A stretch of DNA of 64,000 bases from Sisyra terminalis (Eukaryota > Arthropoda > Insecta > Neuroptera > Sisyridae): contig OY292278.1 of NCBI GenBank assembly GCA_958496175.1, positions 45,136,001 to 45,200,000 of the forward strand. Direction: 5' to 3'. The translations under genes were made by a program, and so were the position numbers. The notes beneath the pieces are model-generated. The model had not been told where the DNA came from and made no database searches. It saw only the letters and a list, made by a program, of their open reading frames with translations. How positions within the stretch are numbered: position 1 is the first letter of the stretch; every line of letters starts with the position of its first letter. Positions 14,401-26,386 of this stretch are shown here, one piece after another.

Positions 14401-15409
14401 TTTTCCTTTTTTTTATCTGAATGCTGAAGTTAGGCAACCATTGTTTCATTAAAGTTATGGGGTAGCGGATTGTGTTCCTTAGTCGATAAGTTAATGTAAC
14501 TTAATGATGAAAGTTTTTAATGTTAGTTAATTATGTTTTTTGAGACCCAAATTAAGTATAAGGACTTTGTTTTCATCTTGAACATAGTATCATTTTTTGG
14601 AACTGGAAAGATTAGTAAGTACCATTATTTTTGAGACCTCTAAATAATGTTCTAATTGAATTTTTCGCTACAGAAGAAGCTGACCAATGACAACAGAAAA
14701 TTATTCATTGGATTTTAATTGTTCATCATTTCCAAATGGACGTTTGAGGAATAAATGTGGATCATTCGAGAATCATCAATGAAATTCATCAAGGATATCA
14801 GTTCCCCAATTGTTACGAATGGATTTACTATAACAATCAATGGTGTTAATTGTGTTTTAATAAATCAGTGAACGTGAAGTGATTAAAGTGATTAATTATT
14901 AAAATATCAGAAAAGTAAAAAGCCTTTTATTTACTTTGTATGTTAAAATTATAGTAACAATTGATACTTTTGCTTAAATTGTACATAAAGTATATATTGG
15001 ATAAATTATATAAATTGGAAATATTATATTTTATATATTTTAATAAATTATATATTGTTAATATGGCAAAAACTCATATTGTATGATATTATAAATTTCA
15101 TTAAAATTTCACAATTAATAAATTAATTTTAGAAGATTACATTGTTTCAATTCAATTTACCACAGCTACCCTCTTTAATTTTTTATTTCAGAGTTTTTTT
15201 TTTACAGTTTGAGTACTGAGATGAGTTAAATTAATTCAACGATAAGGTAAGTACGTTAGGTTGGTAGGTATCGTTAGCTTATTCGATATTTAATATATAG
15301 TTCGAATATAATCGAGAAATTCTAATTAATTCGATCGAAAAATATTTTCAATTTTCTACAATTCTCATAAGAATTGTTTATATATGAGTTTTAACGTCAT
15401 TTACATATA

Positions 15410-15492
15410 TCATCTGATAGCCGAGTCGCTAAGGTCGCCGCCGCCGCCGTTGCCATGCCGAGATCCCAGGTTCGCATCCCGATTGGTCCAGG
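15410..15492 (+). other. tRNA-like sequence with A and B boxes (T1)
   Basis: An A-box-like TAGCCGAGTCGC at 15418-15429 is followed by a GCC trinucleotide run (about 15433-15450) and a B-box-like GGTTCGCATCC at 15469-15479. It looks tRNA-derived, with a possible RNA polymerase III internal promoter. I could not build an acceptor stem, so it is probably not a functional tRNA. It sits at the left end of E1 and is strikingly GC-rich for the region. Confidence 0.55.
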
Positions 15493-17094
15493 ATTTTTAT
15501 AATTTCTAATAATTGATTTCTATTCCTTACAGCTTCTAATATCACTAATTAACATTCATAATTGTTTCCAGACATTGTATCATCGAAATATTCGATCGAG
15601 AAGTTCCAGCCTTTCGGGGTTGGAAATGATCGATCGATCGATGCATTATATTTTTCTTTTTATTTTTGCTCATTGGTTTTGTGACGTCACTCAATTTGGC
15701 GCGATTTTTTTTTTGAAAAATGAGGGGGAGGACCTCGAATTTTCGAATTTAGCGAAATAGGATTTCGGGAATGGTTTAGTTACGCTGCGGGATGCTTAAA
15801 AATCATATCCTTAAATTGAATTTTTCATTTTTTTTGGAGGAAATTTTTCGAGCAAAATCCGAAAAAATCTGTAAAATCGGCCAAAATTGACACTTTGTTG
15901 CACTTTTTTCAACTTTAACTTCAATTTCTGCGAAAACTATCGATCGTAGGTTAACGATCGATAGCTTATTCGATAGCGCTGGAATTACTCTATCGATGGT
16001 GTAAATATGGTCCCGGAAAAGCTTAAGGGGAAAAACTTTTTTTTTCAAGCTGTTAGAAATTTTATTTCGTCGACCCGATGCACGTCGATTTTAATAAAAA
16101 AAATTTCGAATAATTTTTATTCGAATTTTCCAATCAAATTCACACCATAGCTGCATTACGTTACGATAAAAGCATAATCGAATAGAATCTCAACTTTTCG
16201 ATGTCGTTAATGATTTTTTCGATATTTAAAATTCACCTATTGTGCATGGTAATGCTATTTAAATAAAAATTTGTTTTGTTAGAAAAAGGATTAAGGATCC
16301 TAAAATGTGACAATTTTATTTTTCAAATTTTCCAAACGCCACATAAAGAACCTATGGTTTAAATATTTCCGGAAAATTTCAAGAAAATCTCAAGGTCAAA
16401 TTTGTTCACCAGATCGATTTTCATGGAGTTTTCCGGAAAAACTGAAACCATAGGTTCTCCATGTTAAGATCGGAAAAGATGTTGAATCACATTGCATACT
16501 TTTAATGTCCTTGATCCTTTTTTACCATAAAACAAAATGTATTCAAATGAAGTTACGTCACAACATTTTTATCTTTAATATCGAAAAAAACGATTAAGGG
16601 GATCGAAAAGTTGAGATTTTTAGGTATAGGGTTTTCGTTCGTGACATTGTGTAGCTATGGTGCGAATTTCATCGGAAAATTCAAATAAAAAATATTCAAA
16701 ATTTTTTTTATAAAATCGACGTGCATCGGGTCGACGAAATGAAATTTCTGAGAAGGTGAAAAAAAAAGTTTTTCCCCTTAAGCTTTTCCGGGACCAAATT
16801 TACACCATCGATAGAGTAATTCAAGCGCTATCGAATAAGCTAACTATCGATATCCTTCGATCGTTAGTTTTCGCTCAAATTGACGTTAAAGTTGACAAAA
16901 GTGCAAAAAAGTGTCACTTCTGGTCACTTTTTCAGATTTTTTCGGATTTTGCCCGAAAAATTTCCTCCAAAAAAAAGAAAAATTCAAATAAAGGATATGA
17001 TTTTTAGGCTTCCCGCATCATCCTTATGCCATACCCCAAATCCTATTTTACTAAAATCGAAAATTCGATATCCTTTCCCTGATTTTTTCGGGAA

Positions 17095-17128
17095 TGACGT
17101 CATTTGATGACGTCACTGAGTGACGTCA
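17095..17128. promoter_or_regulatory. Three TGACGTCA (CRE-type) sites at 13-bp spacing
   Basis: Perfect TGACGTCA palindromes begin at 17095, 17108 and 17121, exactly 13 bp apart. TGACGTCA is the known CREB/ATF bZIP site. That these are bound is inference. Confidence 0.6.
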
Positions 17129-17337
17129 CATATTCGGGATCAAAAAAATAAAAAAATTATAACTCATCCATCGATCGATCGATCGATCCATTTCCAACCC
17201 CGAAAGGCTGGGAACTTCTCGATCGAATATTTCGTCCTTACAAACTCTGGAAACAAGGATTAATGTTATTACATGATATTATATGCTGTAAGGAATAATT
17301 ATTAATTATAATATTTGAAAAAAAACCTGGGTCCATG

Positions 17338-17408
17338 TCCATCCGGGAATCGAACTCGTGATCTTCCGCTCGAGAGGTGCCGCTTATATCCACTTGGCCA
17401 CATGAGTT
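17338..17408 (-). other. tRNA-like sequence with A and B boxes (T2)
   Basis: On the minus strand the A box TGGCCAAGTGGA (17389-17400 on plus coordinates) fits the consensus and the B box GAGTTCGATTCCC (17345-17357) fits except for one base. The gap between them is about 31 nt, as in an ordinary tRNA. Acceptor and T stems do not pair well, so it is a tRNA-derived module rather than a tRNA gene. It marks the right end of E1. Confidence 0.6.
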
Positions 17409-17540
17409 ATATGTATTGTTCGTTAAAACTCATATTTAAACAATTCTTAGTCAATCGAGACTTTAATATTTTGTCGATCGAAATAATTGTAAGTTCCCGA
17501 AAATATTCATAACTGAAATTCATGCAAATTATATAAGAAG

Positions 17541-18304
17541 ATAAATCAAAAATCATGGAAGCTGTAGAATCATTGATTAATAATTCGTTTGATTTTATCC
17601 AACAATTCCTTTTGAAAAGTCCATTTTCCGCACCTGAAATTTCACCATTATCTCAACTTCCATGTTCTCTTTTACATAATAAAGTTATATAAATTAAAAA
17701 ACAACAATTATAAGCTGAAAATAATTTTATTGTTTATGTATTATTTCTTTGTTAAAAAAATTGTTTGCAAATCATGATTCTTAGAGTTTGGAGTAAGAGT
17801 ATTCTTAATTTTGAAATAATACAACACTGAAATGGGCTACGAAATTTGTTGGAAGCTTTGAGTTCTCACATAACTCCTATAGATGTCACTAAAAACTTGA
17901 GGTTGGTTAGGGTGAAAATATATGATATAAGTTCATGAGTAAAATCAGAGAGGCGCTGATAGCTTAAGTTGGTTGTAATGGAATTCCTTGCTAAAAGTTC
18001 ACTCGTATTCTCATAGATGGCGAAACCATTTAAAAAAAATTAAGAAAATATTTGCTACTATTTACTACTTTTGATTACGGAAAAAAACTGCAATTACTAA
18101 ATCGAAATTAAGAAAAACAACTTTTTTTAAATAAACTACATAAATTGGTATTTGTTTGCGCAGAATAAATACTTCTTATGCATAAGATAACAGTTTAATT
18201 GATTTCACAAATCTTTATCTACTAATTAAAATTGTAGATATTGAAAGGAATAGAAAAGGATTTAAAAATCGATTGTATTCGAAAAAACGAAAATGTTATA
18301 ATGT
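17541..18304. other. Unique spacer at the axis of the giant palindrome
   Basis: This AT-rich stretch lies between the two large arms and has no partner on either side. No reading frame of note, tRNA, or recognised repeat is seen. Confidence 0.6.
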
Positions 18305-18441
18305 TTTTAGACGTCTAATATAATTATCACGCATTTCAGTTATAAACATTTTCGGAAAATTACTATAATTTCGATCGAAAAAATTTTAAAGTCTCGATTG
18401 ACTAAGAATTGTTTAAATATGAGTTTTAACGAACAATACAT

Positions 18442-18512
18442 ATAACTCATGTGGCCAAGTGGATATAAGCGGCACCTCTGGAGCGGAAGATCACGAGTTC
18501 GATTCCCGGATG
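18442..18512 (+). other. tRNA-like sequence with A and B boxes (T3)
   Basis: This is the inverted partner of T2. The A box is at 18452-18463 and the B box at 18495-18507; it differs from T2 by a few bases in the central loop (CTCTGGAG against CTCTCGAG). It marks the left end of E2. Confidence 0.6.
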
Positions 18513-18723
18513 GACCAGGACCCAGGTTTTTTTTCAAATATTATAATTAATAATTATTCCTTACAGCATATAATATCATGTAATAACATTAATCCTTGTT
18601 TCCAGAGTTTGTAAGGACGAAATATTCGATCGAGAAGTTCCCAGCCTTTCGGGGTTGGAAATGGATCGATCGATCGATCGATGGATGAGTTATAATTTTT
18701 TTATTTTTTTGATCCCGAATATG

Positions 18724-18757
18724 TGACGTCACTCAGTGACGTCATCAAATGACGTCA
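18724..18757. promoter_or_regulatory. Mirror set of three TGACGTCA sites
   Basis: Perfect TGACGTCA palindromes begin at 18724, 18737 and 18750 with the same 13-bp spacing, in the mirror position of the cluster at 17095. Both arms have kept all three sites intact. Single GTGACGTCAC sites also lie at about 15681 (E1) and 20166 (E2). Confidence 0.6.
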
Positions 18758-20367
18758 TTCTCGAAAAAATGAGGGGGAGGATATCGAATTTTCGATTTTA
18801 GTAAAATAGGATTTGGGGTATGGCATAAGGATGATGCGGGAAGCCTAAAAATCATATCCTTTTTTTGAATTTTTCTTTTTTTTGGAGGATATTTTTCGGG
18901 CAAAATCCGAAGAAATCTGAATAGTTGGTCAAAATTGACCCTTTTTTGCACTTTTTTCAACTTTAACGTCAATTTGAGCGAAAACTAACGATCGTAGGTT
19001 ATCGATAGTTAGCTTATTCGATAGCGCTTGAATTACTCTATCGATGGTGTAAATTTGGTCCCGGAAAAGCTTAAGGGGAAAAACTTTTTTTTTCACCATC
19101 TCAGAAATTTCATTTCGTCGACCCGATGCACGTCGATTTTATAAAAAAATTTTTGAATATTTTTTATTCGAATATTCCGATGAAATTCGCTCCATAGCTA
19201 CACAATGTCACGAACGAAAACCCTATACCTAAAAATCCCAACTTTTCGATCCCCTTAATCGTTTTTTTCGATATTAAAGATAAAAATGTTGTGACGTTAC
19301 TTCATTTGAATACATTTATGTTTTATGGTAAAAAAGGATCAAGGACATTAAAAGTATGCAATGTGATTCAACATCTTTTCCGATCTTAACATGGAGAACC
19401 TATGGTTTCAGTTTTTCCGGAAAACTCCATGAAAATCGATCTGGTGAAACAGATTTGACCTTGAGATTTTCTTGAAATTTTCCGGAAATATTTAAACCAT
19501 AGGTTCTTTATGTGGCGTTTGGAAAATTTGAAAAATAAAATTGTCACATTTTAGGGTCCTTAATCCTTTTTCTAACAAAACAAATTTTTATTTAAAAAGC
19601 ATTACCTTGCACAATAGATGAATTTTAAATATCGAAAAAATCATTAACGACATCGAAAAGTTGAGATTCTATTCGATTATGCTTTTATCGTAACGTAATG
19701 CAGCTATGGTGTGAATTTCATTGGAAAATTCGAATAAAAATTATTCGAAATTTTTTTTATTAAAATCGACGTGCATCGGGTCGACGAAATAAAATTTCTG
19801 ACACCTTGAAAAAAAAAGTTTTTCCCCTTAAGCTTTTCCGGGACCAAATTTACACTATCGATAGAGTAATTCAAGCGCTATCGAATAAGCTATCGATCGT
19901 TAACCTACGATCGATAGTTTTCGCAGAAATTGACGTTAAAGTTGAAAAAAGTGCAACAAAGTGTCAATTTTGGCCGATATTACAGATTTTTTCGGATTTT
20001 GCTCGAAAAATTTCCTCCAAAAAAAATGAAAAATTCAATTTAAGGATATGATTTTTAAGCATCCCGCAGCGTAACTAAACCATTCCCGAAATCCTATTTC
20101 GCTAAATTCGAAAATTCGTGATCCTCCCCCTCATTTTTCGAAAAGAAAAATCGCGCCAAAATGAGTGACGTCACAAAACCAATGAGCAAAAATAAAAAGA
20201 AAAATATAATGCATGGATCGATCGATCATTTCCAACCCCGAAAGGCTGGAAACTTCTCGATCGAATATTTCGATGATACAATGTCTGGAAACAATTATGA
20301 ATGTTAATTAGTGATATAATATGCTGTAAGGAATAGAAATCAATTATTAGAAATTATAAAAATCCTG

Positions 20368-20448
20368 GACCAATCGGGATGCGAACCTGGGACCTCGGCA
20401 TGGCAACGGCGGCGGCGGCGACCTTAGCGACTCGGCTATCAGATGATA
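20368..20448 (-). other. tRNA-like sequence with A and B boxes (T4)
   Basis: This is the inverted partner of T1. The B box (GGTTCGCATCC on minus) is at 20378-20388 and the A-box region at about 20428-20438, separated by the GGC run. It marks the right end of E2. Confidence 0.55.
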
Positions 20449-21459
20449 TATGTAAATGACGTTAAAACTCATATATAAACAATTCTTATGAGATTTGGAG
20501 AAAATTGAAAATATTTTTCGATCGAATTAATAAGAATTTCCCGACCATATTCGAACTATATATTCTTTATCGAATAAGCTAACGATACCTACCAACTTAA
20601 CGTACCTACCTTATTGTTGTATTAATTAAACTCTTCTTATTACTCAAACTGTAAAAAAAAGCTCTGAAATATAATATTCAAGAGGATAGGTGGGGTAAAT
20701 CGAATTGAAACAAAGTTATCTATGAAAATGAATTTATTAATGTAAAATATCAATTAAATTTATAATTTCATACAATATAAGTTTTGGTATATTAACAAAA
20801 TATAATTTATTAAAACATATAAAATATAATATGTACAATTTATATAATATATATACAATGTATACTTTATGTATGATTTAATCAAAAGTATCAATTGTTA
20901 CAATCATTTTAACATACAAAGAAAATAAAAGGCTTTTGACTTTTTTAATATTTTATAAATTAATCACTTTAATCACTTAATCACTTTACGTTCACTGATT
21001 TATTAAAACACAATTTACACCACTGATTGTTATAGTAAATCGATTCGTAACAATTGTGGAAATGATATCTTTGATGAATTTCATTGATGATTCTCGAACG
21101 ATCCACATTTATTCCTCAAACGTCCATTTGGAAATGATGAACAATTAAAATCCAATGAATAATTTTCTGTTGTCATTGGTCAGCTTCTTCTGTAGCGAAA
21201 AATTCAATTAGAACATTATTTAGAGGTCTCAAAAATAATGGTACTTACTAATCTTTCCAGTTCCAAAAAATGATACTATGTTCAAGATGAAAACAAAGTC
21301 CTTATACTTAATTTGGGTCTCAAAAAACATAATTAACTAACATTAAAAACTTTCATCATTAAGTTACATTAACTTATCGACTAAGGAACACAATCCGCTA
21401 CCCCATAACTTTAATGAAACAATGGTTGCCTAACTTCAGCATTTAGATAAAAAAATTGA

Positions 21460-24400
21460 AAAAACCGAGCTTGCTCTTCTTGATTGGGGTTATATTTTAG
21501 CCAATGGCTTAGAAAACAATGCCCTGACTTGTATAAACATGAGAAAAAAAGTAATAATCTATGTGCAAAAGGGCAATCGCAATATCATTTTAAAGTTTCA
21601 AAAAAGGACTATTTTAAACCGAAAAATAAGGATATAAGGGATGGTTAATTTCGTTTAAATTATGCTGAATATTATTATTGAATCATCCTTAACATAGTTC
21701 ACACAAAATATTTAGTTTTAACGGGAAAATCTGCCAGGAATTAAAAACGGGAAGTTTAGAAGTTGAAACACTATGCGACAAATTTCGTCAGAAATTGGGC
21801 CATTTTAAGGGGGTGACTTTTCATTATGGGGCATACTTTTCTCGACGGATTATGAAACAAGGCCTTCAAGTGAATAGTACTCTGAAAAAATTTTAGTCCT
21901 GTGGGCAACAGGTCGCTCACAATTCCATTTCAAAGTTTCAAAAAGGACTATTTTCAAACGAATAATAAAGATATAAAGGAATGTTAATTTCCTTGAAATT
22001 AAGCTGAATATTATTGGTTTAATCCTCCTTAACATAGCTCATTATAAATAATATGTTTTAACGTTACAGAATCCTGGTAATTTAAAACGGGATGTTAAGG
22101 AGTTTGAAAATCCATGCGACAAAATAAGGCTGAAATAAGGCCATTTTAAGGGGGTGACTTTTCATTATGAGGCATACTTTTCTCGACGGATTATGAAATA
22201 AGCCCGTCAAAAGAATTGTAATGTGAAAAAAATTTAGTCCTGTGGGCAACAGGACGCTCACAATTCCATTTCAAAGTTTCAAAAAGTACTATTTTCAAAC
22301 GAATAATAAGGATATAAGGGAATGTTAATTTCCTTGAAATTAAGCTGAATATTATTGGTTTAATCCTCCTTAACATAGCTCATTATAAATAATATGTTTT
22401 AACGTTACAGAATCCTGGTAATTTAAAACGGGATGTTAAGGAGTTTGAAAATCCATGCGACAAAATAAGGCTGAAATAAGGCCATTTTAAGGGGGTGACT
22501 TTTCATTATGAGGCATACTTTTCTCGACGGATTATGAAACAAGGCCTTCAAGTGAATAGTACTCTGAAAAAATTTTAGTCCTGTGGGCAACAGGTCGCTC
22601 ACAATTCCATTTCAAAGTTTCAAAAAGGACTATTTTCAAACGAATAATAAGAATATAAGGGAATGTTAATTTCCTTGAAATTAAGCTGAATATTATTGGT
22701 TTAATCCTCCTTAACATAGCTCATTAAAAATAATATGTTTGAACGTTACAGAATCCTGCGAATTTAAAACGGGAAGTTAAGGAGTTTGAAATTCGAGCGA
22801 CAAATAAAGGCTGAAATAAGGCTATTTTAAGGAGGTGACTTTTCATTATGAGGCATACTTTTCTCGACGGATTATGAAGCAAGGCCTTCAAGTGAATAGT
22901 ACTCTGAAAAAATTTTAGTCCTGTGGGCAACAGGTCGCTCACAATTCCATTTCAAAGTTTCAAAAAGGACTATTTTCAAACGAATAATAAAGATATAAAG
23001 GAAAGTTAATTTCCTTGAAATTAAGCTGAATATTATTGGTTTAATCCTCCTTAACATAGCTCATTATAAATAATATGTTTTAACGTTACAGAATCCTGGG
23101 AATTTAAAACGGGAGGTTAAGGAGTTTGAAAATCCATGCGACAAAATAAGGCTGAAATAAGGCCATTTTAAGGGGGTGACTTTTCATTATGAGGCATACT
23201 TTTCTCGACGGATTATGAAACAAGGCTTTCAAGTGAATAGTACTCTGAAAAAATTTTAGTCCTGTGGGCAACAGGTCGCTCACAATTCCATTTCAAAGTT
23301 TCAAAAAGGACTATTTTCAAACGAATAATAAGAATATAAGGGAATGTTAATTTCCTTGAAATTAAGCTGAATATTATTGGTTTAATCCTCCTTAACATAG
23401 CTCATTAAAAATAATATGTTTGAACGTTACAGAATCCTGCGAATTTAAAACGGGAAGTTAAGGAGTTTGAAATTCGAGCGACAAATAAAGGCTGAAATAA
23501 GGCCATTTTAAGGGGGTGACTTTTCATTATGAGGCATACTTTTCTCGACGGATTATGAAACAAGGCCTTCAAGTGAATAGTACTCTGAAAAAATTTTAGT
23601 CCTGTGGGCAACAGGTCGCTCACAATTCCATTTCAAAGTTTCAAAAAGGACTATTTTCAAACGAATAATAAGGATATAAGGGAATGTTAATTTCCTTGAA
23701 ATTAAGCTGAATATTATTGGTTTAATCCTCCTTATCATAGCTCAATAAAAATAATATGTTTTAACGGAACAGAATCCTGGGAATTTAAAACGGGAGGTTA
23801 AGGAGTTTGATAATCCATGCGACTAATTAAGGCTGAAATACGGCCATTTTAAGGGGGTGATCTTTCATTATGAGGCATACTTTTCTCAACGGATTATGAA
23901 ATAAGGCCTTCAAGTGAATAGTACTGTGAAAAATTTTTAGTCCTGTGGGCAACAGGACGCTCACAATTCCATTTCAAAGTTTCAAAAAGGACTATTTTCA
24001 TCAGAAAATTAAGGATATAAGGGATGGTTTTTTTCGTTAAATTTAAGCTGAATATTATTGGATTAATCCTCCTTAACATAGTTCTGGAAAAATAATATGT
24101 TTTAACGGCACAGAATCCTGGGAATTTAAAACGGGAGGTTAAGGAGTTTGATAATCCATGCGACAAATTAAGGTTGAAATAAGGCCATTTTTTGGGGGTG
24201 ACTTTTCATTATGAGGCATACTTTTCTCGATGGATTATGAAATATGGCCTTCAAGTGAAAAGTAATGTGAAAAATTTTTAGTCCTGTGGGCAACAGGACG
24301 CTCACAATACCATTTCAAAGTTTCAAAAAGGACTATTTTCAACCGAAAAAAAAGGATATAAGGGATGGTTTTTTCCGCTGAAATTAAGCTGAATATTATT

Positions 24401-24545
24401 GGTGCATCATCCTTATCATGTCTAATGCAAAATATTAAATCTTAACGGGATATTGTGCCGGGAATTTAAAACGGGAAGCCAAGGAGTTGAAGATCTATGC
24501 GACATATTTCCTCTGAAATTGGGCCATTATTAAGGGGTTAATTTT
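21460..24545 (-). repeat. 341-bp satellite DNA array (right, minus orientation)
   Basis: About nine monomers of the same satellite run in reverse orientation. Both ends are decayed (21460-21850 and 24240-24545), so this array is complete in the window, unlike the left one. Its monomers mostly carry the AAGGAAATTAACATTCCC-type middle block seen near the edges of the left array, and many have CGACCTGT in place of CGTCCTGT in the stem-loop, which breaks one base pair. Confidence 0.93.
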
Positions 24546-26386
24546 TTGGTGGCATGCCATGGTAAGCAATCTTTGAGTTTTTTGACTTTAGATGCTACGT
24601 TTATTGATCTGATCGCTGTGAAATTAACCGGAATTTTAGAAGGTTAGACAGTTGATTAAATGTGTTTTTATCGGAAGGATATCTTGTTTTTTGCTACTTT
24701 TTTCTACTGCGAAAAATAAAAATAATAAAATAAAAGATCCTCAAATTTCCTAGGTACTACAACAAATTGAAGGTAATCAACAGAATCGGAATCAATAATA
24801 AATATATAAGTATATGCAAATTATTGTATAAAAAACCTCAGTAGTTGTTATACTCTTTTAAACAATATTATAGTTAAAGTTAATAATTTTTTATTGGCTT
24901 TATTCTTGAAAGTTTTAAAGCTTTCAAGGGTCCCCAATCCGAAAGCTTTTCTGCCAGGGATTTTTTGTGATGCAAGGAGGTTAATGGTTAATCTATATGA
25001 CATAATTTTCATACAGTGGCTGTTTTTCATTCCTTGGGGAACTACTCTTAAATGTATCTTTGGAAAAAGAATTTAAGTTCATTAAAGATATGGAAAGTTT
25101 AACAGGATACTCTATCAAAATGAATGCATAAATATTGACGTTAAACGTTTTGATATTAAAATTATTTTCCAAAATTGTTATCAAATAAATTTAGTAAAGC
25201 TCTTTTAATTTTCTCCATTGGTTAAATTGAAGCTCAAAGCCAAACGATTTACGAAATCCTCAAAGCATTTTAGTTAATTGATTTTCTGCATTGATTTTCT
25301 TTATTTTTGAACAAAGTTTTGCACGAGTAATGCAATTAAAAGACTTGCAATGAATTAATTAAACTTGGAAATGCTAAAAGAAGCAAATGCATGAAGCTTT
25401 AATTGAAACTAAATTGCGTCAAAGTGGTCAAAAGAACTATGCAACAATTTTGAACTTGAATCAAATGTAAATTTCAACTGAACTTGGTAGGTGGTAGGAG
25501 ACGAACAAAAAGTGAGAGATATTGCTTTGACAATCCAAATTTTAACATTTCTCCTTTCAATTCTAAACAATTTCCACGAGAAGAATGCAGGGGGATGAAG
25601 TCAAAGTGTCGCGTCTCTCATATCATTCCCGTGGTTTACAAGTCTCGTCGTATTTTTTTTTTATGTTGGTACTTTTGTCTCCATTTTTCCATTTCAATAT
25701 TCAAGTCTGAAATTTCGACAATGGGAATTGAGTAATTTTTCGTCACTGTCTCATGAAATAATGATCATTTTTATTGCCAGAGACGTTAGGGGAAAAGAAA
25801 GGAAAATTTGCAAGAAATAATGCTACGTTAGTTGTTATATATTTGGGATTGCTAGGTGGAAATGGTTTGATTTTGCGAAAGGTATAGGTTTTCCTTTTAA
25901 AGGGAAAATTTAAGCTGATTTTTTTTGACTTCAAAATTTAACAAAAGGATCGATTGATTTTCTTTAGTAGGTTTGTAAATTTTGTACGTTTTTTTAGTTG
26001 AGATCATCATTTTATTTAATTAAAAATTTATAAATTTGAACTGTTGGTTTTTATTGTATTTTTTTTTGCATTGAACCCCAAATTGTATGTAATATTCAAT
26101 AATAAGAGATGGAATAGATAGAACAATGCCAGAAAAGCAAGAAAAACAACAATACTGTGTTGTCTTTACAACATTAGTAGCAATATAATGCTTTAAGTAA
26201 AATTTTAAAATTGTCGTAAGACTTTTGAATACAATGCATTTTAACAGATATATAGATATACTAGTAGTTGCCCGTTGCATTCGCAACTAAAGGTTTAATC
26301 TCAATAAAATGTTTAATATGAGATAATGTAGAGTTAATCAACAATCGAAATTTTAAATTTAATCAATGTTATTTAATAATAAGTGT
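24546..26386. other. AT-rich stretch without recognised genes
   Basis: Short open frames on both strands (for example 24848-25184 and 25484-25934) show no recognisable domain and overlap each other. A segment from about 26265 (TAGTTGCCCGTTGCATTCGC) looks like the end of a dispersed repeat interrupted by the foldback at 26387. Confidence 0.5.

Larger units (their letters stand above)
15298..17518. mobile_element. Inner 2.2-kb foldback element E1
   Basis: The left arm of the giant palindrome is itself palindromic, with a centre near 16408. The segment coding TTTTTCCCCTTAAGCTTTTCCGGGACC occurs in opposite orientations at about 16010-16045 and 16770-16795. The outer ends both contain ATGAGTTTTAACG next to a tRNA-like sequence pointing inward. 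The two half-arms are more diverged from each other than the big arms are, so the inner palindrome is older. Its terminal sequences and target duplication cannot be fixed by eye. It resembles a Foldback-type element without its own coding region; this classification is inference. Confidence 0.75.
18340..20570. mobile_element. Inner 2.2-kb foldback element E2 (inverted copy of E1)
   Basis: This is the mirror copy of E1, with its own centre near 19455 and the same landmarks in reverse order: tRNA-like sequences at 18452-18507 and 20378-20438, GTTTTTCCCCTTAAGC near 19075 and 19820, and TGACGTCA sites. Together E1 and E2 form a palindrome of palindromes around the spacer 17541-18304. Confidence 0.75.
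14281..21600. repeat. Giant imperfect palindrome flanked by inverted satellites
   Basis: The left arm (about 14281-17540) is repeated in reverse complement at about 18305-21600, around a 0.76-kb unique spacer, with the axis near 17925. Matching landmarks include the GCC-rich tRNA-like block (15418-15490 versus 20375-20440) and the TTAATGATGAAAGTTTTTAATG block (near 14500 versus near 21350). Arms differ at a few percent of positions and by small indels, so this is not a simple read fold-back artefact. The arms run directly into oppositely oriented 341-bp satellites on both sides. No transposase-like reading frame is visible in either arm. Confidence 0.92.

Noticed and set aside
15803..17007. 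Mirror-image frames beginning MKKKVFPLKLF in E1 and E2 as possible genes.
   Set aside because: They are short, lie in palindromic DNA on both strands, contain frame breaks between copies and resemble no family.
15410..20448. Four functional tRNA genes.
   Set aside because: A and B boxes are good, but acceptor and T stems do not pair and no clear anticodon arm can be drawn; called tRNA-like only.
14281..21600. Assembly artefact (read fold-back) as an explanation of the palindrome.
   Set aside because: The arms differ by substitutions and indels throughout and have a unique spacer; a chimeric fold-back would give near-identical arms. Still worth confirming with long reads.
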